NCBI GenBank assembly: GCA_949775045.1
Contig: OX459106.1
Span: 246,001-310,000 of the forward strand
Source: Metridium senile
Lineage: Eukaryota; Cnidaria; Anthozoa; Actiniaria; Metridiidae
Direction of reading: 5' to 3'
DNA length: 64,000 nucleotides
The notes under the pieces were generated by a model. It had not been told where the DNA came from. It was given only the letters and a program-made list of their open reading frames with translations, and ran no database searches. The position numbers and the translations under genes were made by a program. Positions 57,512 to 64,000 of the stretch are shown piece after piece. Every line of letters begins with the position of its first letter. The first letter of the stretch is position 1.

Positions 57512-58892
57512 TTCGGTGGTAAGTAAAGACAGCGGGCTCAATACACAGGAAGCCCGGTCCAGTAGAAACCTCGCTATATCAGGGCCTTTCCTTGGAACTT
57601 TTCTCTAATAGATAATTATTATTTATGGGATTATTACCTGACTATCTATGTAAAACAAATCATTTCCCAATGAACGATTATTATTTTCAATGTTTTTTTA
57701 TGTTTAAAATATTTTTAAATATTGTACTTTAGATGACGTCATTTTAACCATTTTTTTGACACCTTAGGTCATGCCATATATGGCAATATCTACATTTTCG
57801 AAAGTTGAAACTCAAAACCGAAGGGACAAGAACACGTTTAGACTGGATTCAGTATCATTCTCTTTACACCATTTATACTCCCAAGAAGGACTAATATAAC
57901 GAGAGAATATTAGTAAGTAAAACTCTCTTTTTACTCTGTGTAACTGCATCGTTTAGAGCTGATATCGCTAACCCTCTACTATAAACTATGCCGTGACATG
58001 AAGCGCTCGCTGAGAAAAAAAAATACTCAGTTTAGCCAGCCTAACAATGAGAAATCAGTAGGCAAGGTTTCTCGTCTGGCATACAAACGTCTGTAAAATC
58101 TGCTGACTTTACCGCGCTATATCTTTGATATTTTATACGATTTTCTTCTCAAACTTAGCGATTTTATTAATTGAGAAGTTCTCTTTCCAGCCATCAAGAT
58201 GAATTGTCATTTATTTTACTCTATCAAAATTTAGAAAAACCGTCACGTCAACTATTAATAGCAGTTAATTGGCAGTTTTTACATCGTTTTCGATTCATGC
58301 TTGTCTGGATGGAAGCAGTGTGCCTACAACTTATAGTAGCTCATTGTAATTCATTGTAACTCATTATACACTTAATGACTGGTCCCGAGAGAAACAGTTT
58401 ATAGTTTTGTTTCCCGAGAATCTCAATGTTTCCCGAGGCTCCGCTAACTGGTTTCCCGAGGGATCAGTCATTGCTAATCATTTTAGACAAGAAAATTTGA
58501 ATTTTTTCTTCAATGAGCTTGCAACATAACATTGTCATTTTAGATCAACTACTGTTGCTTCGAAAACTATGTTAGACCTTGAAAAGTCGCCGTCATTTAT
58601 TATGTCAAAATTTTAGGTTTTTCATGAAATGTCTCTGAAGACCAAAACGAATGGACACCAAGGCTGATTTCTTATAGAATCTCATACTTCATTATTTTAA
58701 AGCGCGCCGATTGGCTGAGAACGAAACCGGATGCGAGGGTATTTAGCGTGGAATACCCTCTCATCCGGTTTCTGAATCGCATGGCGGGAACGGCGGAACA
58801 CGCGCGTCTAGTTTTTGAAGCTTAAATTGAAGAAATGAGATTCAAGGAAAATTCATTTTTGGACTCGGGAATTCCCTCGTCCTCCAATGAAT
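57512..58892. other. Intergenic region with two palindromes
   Basis: 58376-58477 is an inverted repeat (AATGACTGGTCCCGAG ... CTCGGGAAAC-type, GATCAGTCATT). 58725-58775 is a hairpin (CCGGATGCGAGGGTATT / AATACCCTCTCATCCGG). No gene was recognised. It should contain the NOLC1 promoter. Confidence 0.6.
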
Positions 58893-59258
58893 TTACCTAT
58901 AATATTCTCCGTTTTTCTTCCCTGCATTGGGATAAAATTTGACCAACAAATCGTCAAGTTCTTGTTTTGCTAATATTTCGGGATTTTCATGACCAGTTTC
59001 ATCAGAAAATGCTACTAGGGTTGCGTTTTTCCTAGCTTTTTTGGTGTTTTCGGAGTCCTTATTGTCAACAAAAGTCTGTATTTCTTCACTAGAAAGACTG
59101 GAAAATCTCTGCTTCTTCGTTTTTGGCTCCATTTTCACTCGAGCTGGAAATATTTTTGCATGTGATGTGCTCATGACCTTCAGTAGCATACTTGTTTCTG
59201 ATTGGTTCATAATATCACCCCACTGATTTCTCACGTTCTGATCACGTGCGCTGGGCAC
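58893..59258 (-). pseudogene. N-terminal exon of Crypton-type/DUF3504 protein
   Basis: 121 codons from ATG at 59258, ending at a donor-like GTAAAT after NGEYYR. The segment FSSLSSEEIQTFVDNKDSEN, NTKKARKNATLVAF, ELDDLLVKFYPNA and GEYYR is the N-terminal, SAM-like start common to Crypton tyrosine-recombinase relatives (DUF3504; KCTD1/QRICH1/ZMYM lineage), as I recall it. The recombinase catalytic part is not in the window on this strand. It is either a domesticated gene fragment or a relic. It lies between two related inverted repeats (58376 and 59547). Confidence 0.5.
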
Positions 59259-59338
59259 TTGTATCCCATTTAACTAGTATCACGTGAACATCTATCAACC
59301 AATGCGAATGCTCGTTATATAGTCAAAATGATAAGCTA

Positions 59339-59545
59339 TATAACAATGTAGCTTATTGTAGGTCATCAGATTGTAGGTCAATGTAGGTAGTTGTAGTTTA
59401 TTGTAGGTCATTGTAGGTCAATGTAGGTAATTGTAGCTTATTGTAGGTCATTGTAGGTCAATGTAAGTCATTGTAGCTTATTGTAGGTCATTTTAGGTCA
59501 TTGTAGGTCAATGTAGGTCATTGTAGCTTATTGTAGGTCATTTTT
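59339..59545 (+). repeat. 10-bp tandem repeat (TTGTAGGTCA)
   Basis: About 20 decamers with TTGTAGCTTA and ATGTAGGTCA variants. Confidence 0.92.
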
Positions 59546-59546
59546 A

Positions 59547-59650
59547 ATGACTGGTCCCGAGGGAAACAGTTAGTTTTGTTTCCCGCCCAGGGAAACATTG
59601 AGATTCTCTGGAAATAAAACTAACTGGTTTCCAGAGCTGGATCAGTCATG
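59547..59650. mobile_element. Inverted-repeat element, relative of 58376-58477
   Basis: AATGACTGGTCCCGAGGGAA at left and TTTCCAGAGCTGGATCAGTCAT at right, overlapping the end of the decamer array. Confidence 0.7.
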
Positions 59651-60400
59651 AAGCGTTTTGTTATATTTCATTCGTTGTCAGTCGTATTACCAGAAAACAC
59701 AAAGATATCAAAATGTCTGAATGTGCGAGGGAACAAGGGAACATTTTAAGGGAACAAGGGAACAAAATATGATAAAACAATAGTTTTGGGGATCATGGGA
59801 TTATGATAAAACATGACAGGGAGAAAATGCAAAAAGATCAAAGGATCATGGGAGCATGCAACCACCTCCCCCTCCCCCTCCCCCTCCCGGGAGGGGCTCA
59901 TGTAATAACTAAAACCAGAAATGAAAATAATTACAAAAATAATGCCACATAGAAATCCTTCCGATTGAAGTTAGTCAGTTACTTCGGCTTGTTGAAATAT
60001 AATAATATAATTTGAAATACTACTTATCTTAAATGTGTTCATGCATGTTGACTGCAACAGAACCTATCGGGGGAATCCCGTGACACCTTTGCCATATATG
60101 GCAATATCAATTCCTTTTTAAATGCAAATTTCAGAGTTGATACTCAAAACTTGCAGAAAACAATTTCCTGCACGGCCTCGAAGGCAAAACAAAATATGAC
60201 ATTGAACATTGAATACAAACGACCGAGCAATGATTGGGGTGTGAATGAGCCTATGAAATGATATCAGCCCTCGTGATCAAGGTTAACAATAAAAAGGCAT
60301 GCTGAGAACTATCAATGCCTCTACAAAAGCTTGTTGGAAAATACCCCCAAAATAAAAATACTAACAGCCTAACAATTTCTAATAATGTTCGTTTTTGTTT
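59651..60400. other. Intergenic, little recognised
   Basis: Short CCCCCT tract at 59868-59886. CCATATATGGCAATATC at 60103 recurs at 57773 (dispersed repeat). No gene seen. Confidence 0.5.
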
Positions 60401-60403
60401 GAT

Positions 60404-60540
60404 AGAAGAAGAAAAAGAAGAAGAAGAATTGAAGAAGAAGAAGAAGAAGAAGAAGAAGAAAAAGAAGAAGAGCAAGAAGAAGAAGAAGAAGGTCAAGAAG
60501 AAGAAGAAGAAGAAGAAGGACAACGACAAAGACAAAGACA
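60404..60540 (+). repeat. (GAA)n microsatellite
   Basis: GAA/AAG tract ending in GACAAAGACAA units. Glu/Lys frames are artefacts. Confidence 0.9.
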
Positions 60541-60579
60541 ACAACAGATTGAAGTAATACTTACCAATTATTCTTCACG

Positions 60580-61005
60580 ATGTTACTTCGTTCAAATTTA
60601 AATATTTTGTTATTGTTTGTGCTTGTGGTTTTGCCAACAACGATGTCATTCAAGGCCACCGATGAATGTATCAATGTATTATTCAAGATATATGAACTGA
60701 ACAATTTTGATCTATATTCTTTTATTCTAAAAGATGTAACCTTTGTCAAGGACGTTCTCATATGTGGACATGGATTATATAAACATTTCAAAGACGTCGA
60801 CTGGGCCGCGACAATTCCAAGAAACTTTCAAAAATTCAAGACCTGGTTTAAAAATAATTTTAGGTACTTTGCAAAAGGTTTATTCAATTTTGTCAAAAAA
60901 TACACATGTGGCACTGTCATCCCTCCAAGAATATGCTCTTGGCTCGAAGATTATTTTTACGAAAGTGAGCACCACTATAAATCGAAAGTACCACGAATTG
61001 CTTAG
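60580..61005 (+). CDS. Small secreted protein, family unknown
   Basis: Uninterrupted 141-codon frame with ATG at 60580 and TAG at 61003. The N-terminus MLLRSNLNILLLFVLVVLPT is a good signal peptide; cleavage is likely near TMSFKA. The mature part of about 118 residues is aromatic- and Lys-rich, with four cysteines (ECINV, LICGH, YTCGT, RICSW), enough for two disulfides, and amphipathic helix-like stretches (FKTWFKNNFRYFAKGLFNFV). No family recognised. It could be a host-defence or venom-like helical protein, but nothing specific supports that. The frame is long for AT-rich DNA, which supports coding. Confidence 0.6.
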   Translation: MLLRSNLNILLLFVLVVLPTTMSFKATDECINVLFKIYELNNFDLYSFILKDVTFVKDVLICGHGLYKHFKDVDWAATIPRNFQKFKTWFKNNFRYFAKGLFNFVKKYTCGTVIPPRICSWLEDYFYESEHHYKSKVPRIA

Positions 61006-61018
61006 TATTAGGAACTGA

Positions 61019-61272
61019 AGTCTAGTTTTCACTAGCGACGCAAGCGCAAGAGACCTTATTTCGTCGCGAAAACCGTTTGACGCAGTGATAACGCAAGCGC
61101 AAGCGCAAGATATCAAACATGTTTTTTTTTTCTTGTGTTTGCGTTTGCGCTTGTGCTTGCGCGTGGCACTAGTAAATAGTGTGTTTGCGCTTGCGCTTAT
61201 TCACGTCTCGTTTTCGGCTATGAAATTAACCCTTGTGCTTGTGCTTGCGTTGCTAGTGAAAGCCAGGCTTTA
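61019..61272. mobile_element. MITE with CACTAGCGACGCAAGCGCAA ends
   Basis: TTTTCACTAGCGACGCAAGC pairs with CTTGCGTTGCTAGTGAAAG, with inner copies of GCGCTTGCG. It begins 14 bp after the stop of the preceding gene. Confidence 0.8.
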
Positions 61273-62374
61273 GAAGTGGGTTTACAAGCAGCTACAAGCT
61301 CCGTCGTCCGTGAAAGAAAAATGACAAACTAGTTAGTAGTAGTTCGTAATAGTCGGTAATAGATACAAAGAGACTAGAAGAGTCCAGATTATGTGATGAA
61401 AACACAAGAAACTGCAGTGACTCTTACAACCTGTTATAACAAATTCAGTGATCGTCATTGGCGTCCTGTTTTCAGTTTTTCTTTCTGCGTTTGATTTCTA
61501 AATCATACTATTTGTCAAGTCACGGATCAATAAGAGTCACTCTAGTCTAGTATAGTAGTACAGGTAATACCATGCATTCTGCGTACTATTTTTTCAAGGA
61601 CGACGGAAAATCACTCTATGAAGAAAATTAGAAACCTTACAACTATTAGGCATAGAAAGGCTACAGACTTTCTGCAATCGAATATGTATATAGGTAATTT
61701 TTGTGATGTAGAACGCCATGTTTTTCCGTGCTTGTTTGATAATTTTTTTTACTTAGACACATATACTCTACTGTGGTAGATATAAATGCAAATATTTCTT
61801 TAATAAACGTGCAATGAATCACAAATTAAGTCCATATAACTGACATCCTGTGCAGGCTTCAGGGTGTGGACCGTAGCTTCGGCTGGGACAACGATTTTTG
61901 AAATAGGTGTATACATAAAATGACATTAAGTGAACAAGAGAAGAAGAAAAATTTCAATCATCAATTACTCTGTTTGATCATTAATTAATTGATTAAGTTT
62001 ATTTTTTTATTTCACTTTTTGGACGCTAGTTTGTGTAATTATAAACAGTGATATGTGAGTAATAGAACCAAAAAACAAATACAATTGAATACATCAAATT
62101 GAGGTTAGATTTGTAAAAATAGCATGTTAAAATTAAGAAGTAATCTCTGCAAATAAACTTTATTTTACTTAAAAAAAACTCATTATTAATTGATAATGGC
62201 CTAGCTTTAGTCCAATTAGTTGGACTATTTTGTTCACATGCATGAGGCTTTAGACCTAATAAAGTATTTTTATTACTACATAGGTAATAGAATGAAATGT
62301 GTATCATTAAAAAATGTTGACTTAAATTTATTTACCGACATTTCGAGCTTCAGCCCTTCGCCGGAGTAAAAGAG
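61273..62374. other. Intergenic, nothing recognised
   Basis: AT-rich; no supported gene. TTTCGAGCTTCAGCCCTTCG at 62340 is related to 50757-50785. Confidence 0.45.
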
Positions 62375-62900
62375 GTAAACGTTGCTTAAGGTCCCTATCC
62401 TAGGTTGTTGAGCTACGCACGCGGGCTTGCTTAGGCTTCCTATTCTAAGTTGTTGAGCCACGCACGTGGACAGGTCATTATTCTACGTTGTTTAGCTGCG
62501 TACGATGGCTTGCTTAAGGTCCGTATTCTACGTTGTGAAGCTACGCACGCAGGCTTGCTTAAGGTCTTTGTTCTACGTTGTTGAGCTACGTACGCGGGCT
62601 TACTTAAGGTCCCTATTTTACGTTGTTAAGCTACGTACGCAGGCTGGTTTAAGGTCCCTATTCTACGTTGTTGAGCTACGTACGCGGGCTTAGCTTGCGT
62701 AAGGTCCCTATTCTACGTTGTTGAGCTACGTACGCAGGCTTGCTTGGGGTCCCTATCCTACGTTGTTGAGCTACGTACGCGGGCTTAGCTTGCGTAAGGT
62801 CCCTATTCTACGTAGTTGAGCTACGTACGCAGGCTTGCTTGGGGTCCCTATTCTATGTTGTTAAGCTACGTACGCTGGCTTGGGCTTGCTTAGGGTCAAT
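62375..62900 (+). repeat. ~48-bp minisatellite with two-unit higher order
   Basis: The unit has AAGGTCCCTATTCTACGTTG and TTGAGCTACGTACGCGGGCT. About 11 units, the right half in alternating pairs of about 98 bp. Confidence 0.92.
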
Positions 62901-62927
62901 ATAATATATATATGACGTCATTCCTAT

Positions 62928-63821
62928 TTATAAACTGGTAACTTCTATGTCGTTATCAATAAGTTTGGTCAGCGGATACCTAGGATTGACGTCATATCTA
63001 TCAATATTTTCATTATGCAAAGGTATAAACCCATGATCGTCTTCTAGATCCCAGACCTCGCAGTGTTCACCGTCCGTTACGCTAGACGCTGGCGAATCAT
63101 CTGTCTTGCTCTCATTGTGGCTCAACTCCTGTAGCATGACATCGTAGCGACCTTTGCTAGTGGTTAATATATCAGGCATTGGATTCGATTCTTGTCGCTC
63201 CCATTCTAACTCATCTGTGTTACGGTCCTCTTCCAAATCAAACCTGACTCTTGCGTTCTTTGCTGACGAGTCTTCAGGTTCTAGGACGCGGTGAGCATCG
63301 TAAACGTCGTACTGATCACTAAAGTCGCCTACTTTAGCTTTAATGGTCATATCCCGCGGAGAATAACTTTTAGGAGAGAAAAGAGCACGCTGCTCCTCGG
63401 ATGTTAAATTTTTTGGAATGATTGTCTGTTCTGGTTGGGTGCTTAAAAGTCCATGGTCACGAGGCGAAATAGCCGATTTTGTGGAGCTGAATTTAGAAAA
63501 CGGATTCATTGATAGAATGGTTCTCTTCTGGGATCCTCCCGAACTGTTTTCACTGCGTCCTGAGTTGTCGTCTATATTGTTGTGTAGGCTGCTTGTAGTT
63601 GCTCCTTCAAATCCAGCATTATCGTTCGCATGTTTATCGTCGTTGTTAGTTAGCGCTGTAGTTCTTGTATTTGGTCCTTTTAGGCTAGTTGTCGTTGAGT
63701 GGGTCGGGTTGTCGTTGTTGTTGTCTCGAGCCTGCAATATCTATGTGGGTTCGTCGCTTTCAAGGAGTGCTTCGGCATCGTTGGGAACTGACGTGGACGT
63801 CTCTGGGCCTACGTCGATCAT
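62928..63821 (-). CDS. Last exon of an unknown protein, with an in-frame TAG
   Basis: Minus strand. A good acceptor (TTTTTCCTTTTCTTCAAG) precedes ATGATCGAC at 63821. Twenty-six codons (MIDVGPETSTSVPNDAEALL ...) reach TAG at 63743-63741. The same frame then stays open for 270 codons to the stop at 62928. The long part is Ser/Asp/Asn-rich and looks cytoplasmic, with repeated YDV motifs (DQYDVYD, GRYDVML, DRYDVNPRY), one NPRY, and a C-terminal VTSL fitting a class I PDZ ligand. The TAG may be a real terminator, an allele, an assembly error or evidence that translation enters from another acceptor (TTGCAG at about 63732). The gene continues right of the window. Confidence 0.55.
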
Positions 63822-63894
63822 CTTGAAGAAAAGGAAAAACATTTATAATTTCACTAAAGATGTTTTTAAAACTTGTTTATGAATAACTCTTTCA

Positions 63895-64000
63895 CTTTTA
63901 ATTTGTTTATTTGTTTGTTCGTTTATTCGTTCGCTTGTTTGTTTGTTTGTTTGCTTGTTTGTTCGTTCGTCTGCTTGTTAGTTTATTTTATTGTTCGTTA
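63895..64000 (+). repeat. (TTTGTTCG)n microsatellite
   Basis: TTTG/TTCG tetramers running to the window edge. Confidence 0.85.

Noticed and set aside
60315..60601. Glu/Lys-rich protein starting MPLQKLVGKY
   Set aside because: Mostly the (GAA)n tract; no domain, and the secreted frame starting at 60580 overlaps its end with better evidence.

Overview
This is a window of eukaryotic, metazoan nuclear DNA. It is AT-rich, its genes are split by phase-consistent GT-AG introns, and it is crowded with SINEs, short inverted-repeat DNA transposons, micro- and minisatellites and a 5 kb satellite. The protein content (MAM, LDL-receptor class A, EGF, a LisH/SRP40 nucleolar protein) is animal. The combination of MAM+LDLa modules recalls receptors and matrix proteins of cnidarians and other aquatic invertebrates, but I cannot name a species from sequence alone.

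Layout. (1) 306-20793, + strand: the 3' 29 exons (1785 codons, all phases consistent) of a large single-pass receptor. The order is MAM C-terminus, LDLa, MAM, LDLa, MAM, MAM, MAM, an unusual 18-cysteine module, MAM, LDLa, LDLa, four EGF + degenerate-LDLa cassettes, stalk, one transmembrane helix, and a tail with two NPxY motifs. Its 5' end is outside the window. (2) 21434-28010: a 54-bp satellite with a long palindrome and another insertion. (3) 29380-29709, - strand: a small secreted protein that looks like an amidated-peptide precursor. (4) 34725-45439, - strand: an 11-exon gene for a secreted, probably helical 590-residue protein I do not recognise, with three symmetric microexons after the signal-peptide exon. 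(5) 46495-57490, - strand: the NOLC1/Nopp140 orthologue, with LisH exon, a 1.1 kb Ser/Glu/Lys exon and the SRP40 C-terminal domain; at least one exon between the first and second recognised exons was not found. (6) 58893-59258, - strand: an N-terminal exon of a Crypton-type/DUF3504 protein. (7) 60580-61005, + strand: a small secreted four-cysteine orphan. (8) 62928-63821, - strand: the last exon of a gene running in from the right, with an in-frame TAG.

Introns and intergenic DNA are mostly repeats: two tRNA-headed SINE families (Asn-like and Glu-like heads), pogo-like and TTAA-type MITEs (one with a paralogous empty site), foldback elements with arms up to about 450 bp, and many simple repeats.

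The genes do not form an operon or obvious pathway. Genes 4 and 5 are tandem on the same strand about 1 kb apart. Product names rest on motif recognition from memory; no database search was possible.
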